A stretch of DNA of 64,000 nucleotides from Paracoccus aestuarii (GTDB taxonomy: Bacteria > Pseudomonadota > Alphaproteobacteria > Rhodobacterales > Rhodobacteraceae), in assembly GCF_028553885.1 (NCBI RefSeq), contig NZ_CP067169.1, positions 1,259,501 through 1,323,500 of the forward strand. Direction: 5' to 3'. A program made the translations under genes and the position numbers. The notes under the pieces were generated by a model that was not told the DNA's origin, searched no databases, and saw only the letters and a list, made by a program, of their open reading frames with translations. The first letter of the stretch is position 1; each line of letters begins with the position of its first letter. Below are positions 55,536-63,410 of this stretch, in pieces.

Positions 55536-56702
55536 TCAGCCGCGCCCGCCGATCAGACGAAGGTGTTCGGAAATGGCATAGCGATCGGTCATCCCCGCCA
55601 CGTAATCCAGCACCAGCCGCGCCCGTTCGGTCTGATCGTTCAGGGCCAAGGCCGCGCCCTGCCACTGGTCGGGCAGGGTGCGGGGATCGTCCAGATAGGT
55701 CGGGAACAGCTCGTTCACCATGCGGGTGACATGGGTGCGTTCGGTGACGACCGAAGGGGCGCGATACATGCGCTGGAACAGGAAGGACTTGATCGCCTTG
55801 ATGTTCTGATAAAGCGGCTTGGAAAAGCGGATGATCGGGCCGTCCATCGCGCGGATGTCATGGACCGATTGCGGCTGCAGCGCGGCCAGGCGGTTCTGGG
55901 CGACGGCGATCACGTCCTCGACCATGACGCCGAAGACCCGGCGCAGCGCCTCGTAGCGCCGCCGCGTGGGGTCCAGATCGGGATAGCGGCGGTCGACCTC
56001 GGCGAAGGCCGGGCCGATCACGGGCAGGTCGGCCAGCTCGGCCTCGGTGAAAAGACCCGCGCGCAGACCGTCATGCAGGTCGTGATGGTTATAGGCCACG
56101 TCATCGGCCACAGCGGCCACCTGCGCCTCGGCGCTGGCATTGGTATGCAGCTCCAGGTCCCACAGATCGTTCACCTGGGCCAGCGCATAGGGCAGGTCGC
56201 CGGTGATGGGGCCATTATGCTTGGCGATCCCCTCCAGGCTTTCCCAGGTCAGGTTCAGCCCGTCGAAATCGGCGTAGTGACGTTCCAGCCGCGTCACGAT
56301 GCGCAGGGCCTGGGCATTGTGGTCGAAGCCGCCATAGGGGGCCATCAGCGCGGCCAGGGCGTCCTCGCCCGTATGGCCGAAGGGGGGGTGGCCCAGGTCA
56401 TGGGCCAAGGCCACCGTCTCGGCCAGATCGGCGTTCAGGCCCAAGGCGCCGGCGATGGTGCGGGCGACCTGGGCGACCTCGATCGTATGGGTCAGGCGGG
56501 TGCGGAAGTAATCGCCGCGATAGGCGTCGCCGCCATGTTCGACGAAGACCTGGGTCTTGTGCTTCAGCCGGCGGAAGGCGCTGGAATGGATGATCCGGTC
56601 GCGGTCACGCTGCCAGGGCGATCGAAACGTGGACAGGCTTTCGGGATGCAGACGGCCGCGGCTGTCGGCGGGGTGGCAGGCATAGGGCGCGAATGCGGTC
56701 AC
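55536..56702 (-). CDS. dgt: Deoxyguanosinetriphosphate triphosphohydrolase-like protein
   Basis: This 388-residue HD-domain dNTPase has RDRIIHSSAFRRLKHKTQVF, RTRLTHTIEVAQVARTIA (H of HD) and ALAHDLGHPPFGHTGEDAL (HD pair), with VADDVAYNHHDLHDGL further on. It lowers dNTP pools by releasing tripolyphosphate. The start is GTG at 56702 with AAGGAAGG upstream. It is divergent from the IscA-type gene by 75 nt. Confidence 0.93.
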   Translation of the reverse strand: MTAFAPYACHPADSRGRLHPESLSTFRSPWQRDRDRIIHSSAFRRLKHKTQVFVEHGGDAYRGDYFRTRLTHTIEVAQVARTIAGALGLNADLAETVALAHDLGHPPFGHTGEDALAALMAPYGGFDHNAQALRIVTRLERHYADFDGLNLTWESLEGIAKHNGPITGDLPYALAQVNDLWDLELHTNASAEAQVAAVADDVAYNHHDLHDGLRAGLFTEAELADLPVIGPAFAEVDRRYPDLDPTRRRYEALRRVFGVMVEDVIAVAQNRLAALQPQSVHDIRAMDGPIIRFSKPLYQNIKAIKSFLFQRMYRAPSVVTERTHVTRMVNELFPTYLDDPRTLPDQWQGAALALNDQTERARLVLDYVAGMTDRYAISEHLRLIGGRG

Positions 56703-56777
56703 GGGGGGCGGCCTTCCTTGCGGGTCGTTGCCGGGAACCCTATATTTCAGGGGTCCAGACGAAAACGGGAACGCCCC

Positions 56778-57101
56778 ATGAACCTGCCGCCGAAAGTCAC
56801 CGAACGCGCCTTTGACCGCCTGGCGCAGATCAACGAGGGCAAGGCCCCCGCAGCCCTGCGCGTCGCCGTGGCGGGGGGCGGCTGTTCGGGGTTCCAATAC
56901 GACATCCGGCTGGATGCGCCCGAACCCGACGATCTGGTGCTGGAGGGCGGGGGCCAGCAGGTCGTGGTCGATCCGGTCTCGCTGCCCTATCTGGCGGGGG
57001 CGGTGATCGATTTCACCGACGAGCTGATCGGCGCGCGCTTCGTGATCGAGAACCCCAACGCGACCGCCAGCTGCGGTTGCGGCACCAGCTTTTCCATCTA
57101 G
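56778..57101 (+). CDS. HesB/IscA-type iron-sulfur assembly protein
   Basis: This 107-residue A-type carrier has three conserved cysteines in VAGGGCSGFQY (about 36) and ASCGCGTSFSI at the C-terminus. It delivers Fe-S clusters to apoproteins; ErpA- versus IscA-like subtype is not resolved. It is single gene, and its TAG shares a CTAG with the opposite gene. Confidence 0.93.
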   Translation: MNLPPKVTERAFDRLAQINEGKAPAALRVAVAGGGCSGFQYDIRLDAPEPDDLVLEGGGQQVVVDPVSLPYLAGAVIDFTDELIGARFVIENPNATASCGCGTSFSI

Positions 57102-57634
57102 TCGCAGGGGCGGCTGCGGACCGACAGCTCCCCTTCGATGACCCGCAGACCCAGGCCGCCGGGGGTGGGCAGGGTGCGAACCTCGCCGGTCCATTCGGCG
57201 ATCTGGCACAGGACGCGGCCTTCGCGGTCGGTGATGCGCAGGCCGCCGTCACCATCCGACAGGGTCAGGGCCTGGCCCTCGCGGCGGTCGCCCGCGATCC
57301 GCAGGGCGATCCGGTCTGGCAGGGTCCGTGCCCCGTCGCCGAAGAGATCGGGCAGCCCGCGCCACGCATCGGGCGGGCCGGCCGCGACGCTCAGCGCGTG
57401 ATCGCCCGGCGGGGCCAGCAGGCGCAGAACCTCTCCGCCCCGCAGATAGCCCGCCAGCACCGGATCACCGGGATCGCCCAGCAGCACCGCATAGTCGCGC
57501 CCCTCGGGGGCCGCGATTTGCAACGGGATGGTCGCGGGCAGGGGGCCTTGGCGTGCCAGAAGGCCCGTCGGCGGGCGCTCGGCGGCCCAGGCCGCGCCCG
57601 TCAGGGCCAGGATCGCGATCAGGCTGCGGATCAT
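57098..57634 (-). CDS. Hypothetical secreted protein
   Basis: This 178-residue protein has a signal peptide MIRSLIAILALTGAAWA|AERPP. It is then a beta-rich, Leu/Gly/Asp-rich sequence with LRITDREGRVLCQIAEW and a Cys near the C-terminus (RSRPCD), so one disulfide between two Cys is possible. I do not recognise the family. It is divergent from xthA by 57 nt and convergent with the IscA-type gene. Confidence 0.75.
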   Translation of the reverse strand: MIRSLIAILALTGAAWAAERPPTGLLARQGPLPATIPLQIAAPEGRDYAVLLGDPGDPVLAGYLRGGEVLRLLAPPGDHALSVAAGPPDAWRGLPDLFGDGARTLPDRIALRIAGDRREGQALTLSDGDGGLRITDREGRVLCQIAEWTGEVRTLPTPGGLGLRVIEGELSVRSRPCD

Positions 57635-57691
57635 TCCCGTCTCCGGTCGGTTCAGGTTGCCAAACGCGGGGGGCGCGATAAAGATGCGCCC

Positions 57692-58477
57692 ATGAAAATC
57701 GCAAGCTTCAACATCAACGGCATCAAGGCCCGGATCCAGGCGCTGACCGACTGGCTGGCGGCGACCGATGCCGATCTGGTCGTGCTGCAGGAAATCAAGT
57801 CCGTGGACGAAGGCTTTCCCCGCAGCCATTTCGAGGATCTGGGCTGGCAGGTCGAAACCCATGGCCAGAAGGGCTTCAACGGCGTCGCCATCCTGTCGCG
57901 CATGCCCCTGGAGGACGTGACCCGCGGCCTGCCCGGCGACGATGCCGACGAACAGGCCCGCTATATCGAGGCGACGGTCGTGGGCAGCCGCGCGGTGCGC
58001 ATCGCGGGGCTGTATCTGCCCAACGGCAACCCGGTGCCGGGGCCGAAATACGACTACAAGCTGGCTTGGATGGAACGGCTGCGCCTGCGCGCGCTGGACC
58101 TGCTGGCGACCGAGATGCCGGTCGTGATGCTGGGTGATTACAACATCATCCCCGAGGCCCGCGACGCCGCCCGCCCCGAGGTCTGGACCGATGACGCGCT
58201 GTTCCTGCCGCAGAGCCGCGCGGCCTTTCGCGCCATCGCGAACCAGGGCTGGACCGACGCGCTGCGCATCCGCGACCCTTGGGGGAGGCGCGGGCCCTTC
58301 ACCTTCTGGGATTACCAGGCGGGGGCATGGGACAAGGATAACGGCATCCGCATCGACCATCTGATGCTGTCGCCCCAGGCCGCCGATCTGATGGTCGAGG
58401 CGGGGGTGGACCGCGACGCCCGCGCCGGCGAAAAGCCGAGCGATCACGTCCCGGTCTGGGTGCGCCTGGCGGCCTAG
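57692..58477 (+). CDS. xthA: Exodeoxyribonuclease III
   Basis: This 261-residue EEP-fold AP endonuclease/3' exonuclease of base excision repair has SFNINGIKAR, VVLQEIKSVDEGFP, LYLPNGNPVPGPKYDYKLAW, VMLGDYNIIPE, and C-terminal IRIDHLMLSP with SDHVPVWVRL. All metal-binding and catalytic motifs are present and the length is typical. Confidence 0.95.
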   Translation: MKIASFNINGIKARIQALTDWLAATDADLVVLQEIKSVDEGFPRSHFEDLGWQVETHGQKGFNGVAILSRMPLEDVTRGLPGDDADEQARYIEATVVGSRAVRIAGLYLPNGNPVPGPKYDYKLAWMERLRLRALDLLATEMPVVMLGDYNIIPEARDAARPEVWTDDALFLPQSRAAFRAIANQGWTDALRIRDPWGRRGPFTFWDYQAGAWDKDNGIRIDHLMLSPQAADLMVEAGVDRDARAGEKPSDHVPVWVRLAA

Positions 58478-59361
58478 ATCACCAGCACGCCCGAATGCTT
58501 GGCCTTGTGTTCGGGTTCGACATGGATGGTGATCTGGGCATCGGGCAGGCGGGCCTTCAGGCTGGCCTCGATCCGGTCGCAGATCTCATGGGCGCGCGAC
58601 ACGGTGGTCTGGCCGTCCACCACCAGGTGAAAGTCGATGAAGGTCACCGCCCCCGCATGACGGGTGCGCAGGTCATGCGCCTCGATCGCGCCATTGGCCT
58701 TGTCGGCGATGATGCTGCGGATGTCGGCCAGGGTGCGGTCTGGCACGGCCTCGTCCATCAGGCCCGACAGGGACGAGGCGATGACCTTCCAGCCCGACCA
58801 CAGGATGTTCACCGCGACCAGCATGGCCAGCGCCGGGTCCAGCACCGCCCAGCCCGTGGTCACCGCCAGCCCGACCCCGATCAGCACCCCGCCCGAGGAG
58901 ATCACGTCCGTCAGCAGGTGTTTGCCATCCGCCACCAGCGCGGGCGATCGCAGCCGCCGCCCCTGCCGGATCAGCACCCAGCACCAGACCGCGTTCACCG
59001 CCCCCGCCACCGCGTTGATCGCCAGACCCAGGCCCGCCTGTTCGATCACCCGCGGCGACTGGAAGGCGTGCCAGGCCTCGCGCATGATCAGCAGGGCCGC
59101 GACGATGATCAGCACCCCCTCCAGCACGGCGCTGAAGAATTCCGCCTTGTGATGGCCATAGGGATGGGCGTGGTCGGCGGGCCGCTGCGCGACGCGGATG
59201 GCGATCAGCGCGGCGATGGCGGTGGCGACGTTGACGATGCTTTCCAGCGCGTCCGACAGCAGCGCGACCGATCCCGTCAGCATCCAGGCCAGGGTCTTCA
59301 GCGACAGGACCAGCAGTCCCACCAGGATGCTGCCCATCGCGATCTTCATCGTGCTTGACAC
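58474..59361 (-). CDS. Cation diffusion facilitator family transporter
   Basis: This 295-residue exporter has about six membrane helices and a C-terminal cytoplasmic domain (LRTRHAGAVTFIDFHLVVDG). Metal-site residues lie in LLSDALESIVN and HAHPYGHHKAEFFSA on the first helices and in LVADGKHLLTDV. The pattern fits Zn(II)/Fe(II) efflux. A GTG at 59361 with GGAAGGGA upstream is the preferred start; the in-frame ATG at 59349 has no SD. Confidence 0.92.
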   Translation of the reverse strand: MSSTMKIAMGSILVGLLVLSLKTLAWMLTGSVALLSDALESIVNVATAIAALIAIRVAQRPADHAHPYGHHKAEFFSAVLEGVLIIVAALLIMREAWHAFQSPRVIEQAGLGLAINAVAGAVNAVWCWVLIRQGRRLRSPALVADGKHLLTDVISSGGVLIGVGLAVTTGWAVLDPALAMLVAVNILWSGWKVIASSLSGLMDEAVPDRTLADIRSIIADKANGAIEAHDLRTRHAGAVTFIDFHLVVDGQTTVSRAHEICDRIEASLKARLPDAQITIHVEPEHKAKHSGVLVI

Positions 59362-59462
59362 AGGCGGGTCCCTTCCAGCGAACTGCAAACCGTGTCCGCA
59401 GAGCATCTGGCAGAATCCGCGCGCCTTGCCAAGCCGGGTCGCGGGGGGCGGGCAAAAACATG

Positions 59463-59480
59463 ATTGACTGACCGATCAAT
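59463..59480. promoter_or_regulatory. Imperfect palindrome, possible regulator operator
   Basis: ATTGACTGACCGATCAAT has matching arms ATTGA/TCAAT with symmetric inner G and C. It resembles TetR-family operators carrying TTGACTGACCGATCAA-like cores. It lies in the 263-nt gap between the divergent CDF and BCCT-like genes. No regulator gene is adjacent. The rest of this gap shows nothing else I can name. Confidence 0.4.
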
Positions 59481-59624
59481 TAACGGCATGCTTCATGGAT
59501 CAAAGAAACGGACGGCATCGGTTGCCGCGATATTCGCTGCGGCGCAGCAGGGGTCCATCCTTGCGCGGGTCCGATGGCGTGCGGCGCCCGATATATCGTT
59601 CGGACCCCTAAGCAAGGATCGCCC

Positions 59625-60791
59625 ATGACGCCGATCATCACCGTCGCCTATCTGAGCGTGCTGGCCTGCGCGCTGTTCGTCCTGATCCGCTGGCCCCGTC
59701 TGCGGCTGCAGGGCGAAGAGCCCGTCGGCCTGTTCACCCTGATCGCGCTGCTGTTCACCGCCGGGCTGGACATGGGCCTGGTCATGCTGCCCCTGGCGGA
59801 ATTCCCGATCTACGAGGAGGACCCGGCCTTCGGCTTCACCAATGCCTTGGCGATCGAGTTCGGCATGTGGGGCCCCTTGGTCTGGCTGATGTATTTCGTG
59901 GCCACCTTCTATTTCATCGCCATCGAGCCGCGGCTGCAGCTGTTCCAGGTGCCGGTGGTGAAATGGGTCTACAACCTGACGGTCATCGCGACCTGTTCCT
60001 TCACCTGCTATCTGTTCATGACCAACCTGCCGACCTATGCGCCCGACCTGCCGCAGGGCGCGGTCTGGGGGCTGGTGCTGGTGGTGATCGCCACGGCGGT
60101 CGTGTCCTCGGGGAACATGGCGGTGATGAAATGGCTGGCGATCCTGTCCAGCTATGGCTTCGGGATGCTGGCCTTCACCGCGCTGGCGATGATCGCCTTT
60201 GTCTACAGCCGGGTCGATCTATCGGATTTCTTCGGCAATGTCGTGCTGCTGTCGGATTACTTTGCACATCTGCCGCGCTTTGCGGTGCCGATCGCGGATT
60301 ACCACGAATTCTACCTGTTCTGGTGGTTCGCATGGTCGATCATGATCGGCCAGTTCGTGGCGCGCTTCGTGGGCGGCATGCGGGTCTGGCAGTTGGCCGT
60401 CGCGATGGTCGCGCTGCCGGCCATTCCCCTGGGCCTGTGGTTCAGCGTGCTCTTCGTCTATCACCAGGGGGGCGTGGTCATCCCGGCCTGGCTGAACTGG
60501 TTCATGATCGCGGTGGGGATCGTCTTCGTCATCAATTCGCTGGACAGCCTGATCCGGCTCTATTCCGCGAACCTGGGCTGGACGCGCGAGGGCTTGGGCG
60601 ACCGGCGCTATTATCCGCTGCATTTCCTGCTGCAGCTGGGGCTGGTCGGGGCCTTTTTTTTCACCCCGTTCGAGATCCAGTGGGTGGGGCTGGTGGTCGC
60701 GGGCCTTTATGGCGTGATCTATCTGATGATGGTGCGGCGCATCGGGGCGCTGGACGGCATCGGGACCCGGCCCGCCACCCCCAAGGGGTGA
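59625..60791 (+). CDS. Short BCCT-like membrane transporter
   Basis: This 388-residue protein has about ten hydrophobic segments. Two regions recall betaine/choline/carnitine transporters. The segment FTLIALLFTAGLDMGLVMLPLAEFP sits where BCCTs have LFAAGMGIGL...WGVAEP, and FYLFWWFAWSIMIGQFVARFVGGMRVWQL matches the WW-rich TM8 substrate helix and following Arg-Gly loop. Normal BCCTs are 500 residues or more, so one or two N-terminal helices are absent. Substrate unknown. AAGGA precedes the ATG at 59625. Confidence 0.75.
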   Translation: MTPIITVAYLSVLACALFVLIRWPRLRLQGEEPVGLFTLIALLFTAGLDMGLVMLPLAEFPIYEEDPAFGFTNALAIEFGMWGPLVWLMYFVATFYFIAIEPRLQLFQVPVVKWVYNLTVIATCSFTCYLFMTNLPTYAPDLPQGAVWGLVLVVIATAVVSSGNMAVMKWLAILSSYGFGMLAFTALAMIAFVYSRVDLSDFFGNVVLLSDYFAHLPRFAVPIADYHEFYLFWWFAWSIMIGQFVARFVGGMRVWQLAVAMVALPAIPLGLWFSVLFVYHQGGVVIPAWLNWFMIAVGIVFVINSLDSLIRLYSANLGWTREGLGDRRYYPLHFLLQLGLVGAFFFTPFEIQWVGLVVAGLYGVIYLMMVRRIGALDGIGTRPATPKG

Positions 60792-60812
60792 CGGGTCGCG
60801 ACCGCCCGGACG

Positions 60813-61151
60813 TCAGTCGTCGTTCGGGCGGTTGTCGCCATCGTCGCCGAAGCGGGCGTCATCGGCGAATTCATCCTCGCCCTCTTTGACGAACTTGCTG
60901 CTCAGCGCGATCGAATGGTTGTCATGGACGGGGTCCATGACGACGTCCGAGGGGATCTCGCCCACCAGCCATTCGCGCAGCTCCTCGCGGATCTCGTCGG
61001 TCTCCTGGCCCGTCACCTCGGCCAGATAGGTGATGAAGGCGCGCTGGTCGCCGTCGATCTCGTCCAGATCGGTCTCATCCGCCTCGGGCCATTTCTCGAT
61101 GATCGCTTCGTAGAAGGCCGGCCAGTTTTCCTGAACATGGTGCCATTTCAT
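60813..61151 (-). CDS. CsbD-like acidic protein
   Basis: This 112-residue acidic protein starts MKWHHVQENWPAFYEAIIEKWPEADETDLDEIDGDQRAFIT. The pattern W..v..NW..f....EKW....DLD.I.GD parallels the stress protein CsbD, followed by an extra Asp-rich C-terminal tail (DDARFGDDGDNRPNDD). The role is unknown, probably stress related. AGGAGG precedes the start, whose A is shared with the TGA of the entericidin-like gene. Confidence 0.68.
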   Translation of the reverse strand: MKWHHVQENWPAFYEAIIEKWPEADETDLDEIDGDQRAFITYLAEVTGQETDEIREELREWLVGEIPSDVVMDPVHDNHSIALSSKFVKEGEDEFADDARFGDDGDNRPNDD

Positions 61152-61282
61152 CAGTAACCTCCTGTGGGAAGGCTGCCCTGGAACCAGCGCGCCGCCCCCG
61201 TTATGTCCTCGCCGACGCCGGCGACGGTGTTGCATCCGGCCAGCAATCCGCAGGCCATGACCGTAACCCAGAACATGCGCAT
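61151..61282 (-). CDS. Entericidin-like small lipoprotein
   Basis: This 43-residue protein, MRMFWVTVMACGLLAGCNTVAGVGEDI..., has a lipobox LLAGC giving a mature lipoprotein of about 27 residues. This is the layout of the entericidin A/B family of envelope lipoproteins. The start at 61282 has AGGAGA eight bases upstream and overlaps the TGA of the solute-binding-protein gene. No partner antidote-type copy is seen nearby. Confidence 0.75.
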   Translation of the reverse strand: MRMFWVTVMACGLLAGCNTVAGVGEDITGAARWFQGSLPTGGY

Positions 61283-63138
61283 CAGTTCGTCTCCTGCCAC
61301 CAGACTTCGGGCAAAAAGCCCGGCCAGTCCCCATAGACGGGGATCCGGTCGGGGAATTTCAGATCGGCCGCATGGGCCAGACGCGAGATCGGCGAGAAGC
61401 CGACCGGGATGACATGCCGCCCCGCCATCAGGATCCGGTCCAGCGCCTGCACGGCGGCGGTGAATTCCTCGGCGCTGTCGGCCTCGACCATGCGGTCGAT
61501 CATCGCCTCGGCCGCGGGGCTGTCCATGCCCATCCAGTTGCGGGTGCCCGGCTCCGTCACCCCCGCGCGCCCCCAATAGAGCCGCTGTTCGCTGCCCGGC
61601 GACAGCGACAGGGCGCGTTCATACCAGGTCATGTCGAACTGGTAGTTATTGGTGCGTTCGACATATTGCGCCGCATCCAGCAGCGTGACGCGCGGGGTGA
61701 TGCCCAAGGGGCGCAGCGCCTCGACGAAGATGTTGACCATCTGCTGGGTCTCGGACCCGGTGCGCAGGGCGGTGCCGTTCTGGTTCAGCAGGATCTCGAA
61801 GGCGAAGGGGCGGCCCTCGGCGTCGCGCATCTGGCCGTCCTGGACGGTCCAGCCGGCCTCCTCCATGAGGGTGGCGGCGCGACGCAGGCCCGCGCGGTCC
61901 ATGGCCCGGTCGGATCCCTCGGGCAGGGCATATCCGTCCAGCGCCCCGGGCGGCAGGTCATCGGCGAAGGGTTCCAGCAGCTCGGCCACCCGGCCCGTCG
62001 CGGGACCATCCCCCATCGCCAGGTCGGAATTCGAAAAATAGGACGTGATACGCGGGTCCACGCCCCCGTTCAGCGTCTGGTTGATGAAGCGGAAGTTGAA
62101 CATCTCGATCATCGCCTGCCGCACGCGCCAGTCGTCGAAGATCGGGTTGCGGCCGTTCATCACCAGCCCCATGATCCCCGATGGGCGCTGATGCGGGATC
62201 TCGGACTGGACGATCGCGCCCTGCTGGGCTTGGGGCCAGTTGTATTCGCCGGCCCATTTCTGGGCCGAAAGCTCGCGCCAGACGGTGACCTCGCCGGCCT
62301 TGAAGGCCTCGAACATGGCATTCGCATCGCCGAAGTAATCGTATCGGATCACGTCTAGGTTATGCAGCCCCGCCGTGATCGGCAGGTCGCGCGCCCAATA
62401 GTCGGGATTGCGGCGAAAGCTGATCGAGCGGCCCGGATCGACCCGGTCCACGACATAGGGGCCGGTGCCGACCGGCGGCTCCAGGCTGGATTCGGTGAAA
62501 TCGCGCCCCTCCCACTGGGACTTCTGCAGGATCGGGCGCAGCCCCATCAGCAGCGGCATCTCGCGGTCGGGCTCGGTGAAGGTCAGGCGCAGGCCGCGTT
62601 CGCCCACGGGCTCGATCGCGGCGACCCGCGACCAGGCCCCCAGATAACGCGGATGCCCCTGCGTCCCGAGCGTCTGGAAGGACCAGATCACGTCATCCAG
62701 CGTCACCGCGCTGCCATCGGAGAACCGCGCCTGCGGGTGCAGGGTGAATTCCACCCATGTGTCGTCGGGCGCGACCTCGACCGTCTCGGCCAGCAGGCCG
62801 TAAAGGGTGAAGGGCTCGTCGATGGACCGCATCATCAGCGATTCGGTGACATGCACGCCCACGCCCCAAGCGGGGTTGCCCTTGAGGATCCAGGGCTTCA
62901 GCGAATCGAAGCCGCCCGGCTCGGCCATGCGAATCGTGCCGCCCTTGGGGGCGTCGGGATTGGCATAGGGCAGGTGGTCGAAGCCCTGCGGCAGGGCGGG
63001 TTCTCCATAGATTGCAATGCCATGGGCCGGTTCGGCAAGGCTTGCCAGCGGCATTGCTGCAACACCGGCCGCCAGCATCAGCAAACGCAGATTTGTTCGC
63101 CTGATCGCGCATTTGTTAAGGTTTTCGAAGATTCGCAT
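61282..63138 (-). CDS. ABC transporter family 5 solute-binding protein (YejA-like)
   Basis: This 618-residue periplasmic protein has a signal peptide at about 15-35 (LRLLMLAAGVAAMPLASLA). Mature hallmarks are HGIAIYGEPALPQGFDHLPYANPDAPKGG, FSDGSAVTLDDVIWSF, and GTGPYVV, as in YejA/OppA-type peptide binders (about 600 residues). Homologues bind oligopeptides or microcin C-like compounds. No ABC permease or ATPase genes follow; instead two small stress or lipoprotein genes are coupled behind it. Confidence 0.9.
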   Translation of the reverse strand: MRIFENLNKCAIRRTNLRLLMLAAGVAAMPLASLAEPAHGIAIYGEPALPQGFDHLPYANPDAPKGGTIRMAEPGGFDSLKPWILKGNPAWGVGVHVTESLMMRSIDEPFTLYGLLAETVEVAPDDTWVEFTLHPQARFSDGSAVTLDDVIWSFQTLGTQGHPRYLGAWSRVAAIEPVGERGLRLTFTEPDREMPLLMGLRPILQKSQWEGRDFTESSLEPPVGTGPYVVDRVDPGRSISFRRNPDYWARDLPITAGLHNLDVIRYDYFGDANAMFEAFKAGEVTVWRELSAQKWAGEYNWPQAQQGAIVQSEIPHQRPSGIMGLVMNGRNPIFDDWRVRQAMIEMFNFRFINQTLNGGVDPRITSYFSNSDLAMGDGPATGRVAELLEPFADDLPPGALDGYALPEGSDRAMDRAGLRRAATLMEEAGWTVQDGQMRDAEGRPFAFEILLNQNGTALRTGSETQQMVNIFVEALRPLGITPRVTLLDAAQYVERTNNYQFDMTWYERALSLSPGSEQRLYWGRAGVTEPGTRNWMGMDSPAAEAMIDRMVEADSAEEFTAAVQALDRILMAGRHVIPVGFSPISRLAHAADLKFPDRIPVYGDWPGFLPEVWWQETN

Positions 63139-63222
63139 CGCCTGCCGCCTGTCCGTTTCTTGTTTGCCTTGGATAACAACAGGCTTGGCGGCCCTGCGTC
63201 AACCAAGCCCGGAAGATGGGTG

Positions 63223-63251
63223 TTGGACTCGGGCGGTTCCTCGCGTATAAA
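63223..63251 (+). promoter_or_regulatory. Sigma-70-like promoter without a downstream ORF
   Basis: TTGGAC at 63223-63228 and TATAAA at 63246-63251 are separated by exactly 17 nt. Transcription would start near 63258 and meet the terminator at 63305-63333. No reading frame longer than five codons lies between. Confidence 0.55.
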
Positions 63252-63257
63252 TAAGTC

Positions 63258-63333
63258 ACTGCTCGATAGGTTTCTTGCCTGTATGAAACCTGCCTCATGA
63301 CTTAGCGCCCGCTTTGTGCGGGCGCCTTTTTTT
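63258..63333 (+). ncRNA. Candidate small RNA, about 76 nt
   Basis: The predicted transcript contains a first hairpin AGGTTTC / GAAACCT (63268-63274 with 63285-63291, 10-nt loop) and a single-stranded linker TGCCTCATGACTTA. It ends in a strong intrinsic terminator. The terminator cannot belong to a protein gene because the nearest gene to its left is transcribed the other way. No known RNA family was recognised. Confidence 0.55.
63305..63333 (+). terminator. Strong Rho-independent terminator
   Basis: GCGCCCGC / GCGGGCGC is a perfect 8-bp stem with a 5-nt loop (TTTGT), followed by CTTTTTTT. It is the strongest intrinsic terminator in the window. Confidence 0.92.
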
Positions 63334-63410
63334 CCTGATGCTGCGCCTGCGAAACCGGCCCTGCGCGCCATGCGTTGACGGGGTCTGAGGACAGATCGAG
63401 GGAGCAGCCG

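Noticed and set aside
63284..63301. Five-codon frame MKPAS in the candidate sRNA.
   Set aside because: It has no SD and lies in the loop and arm of the first hairpin; too short to support.
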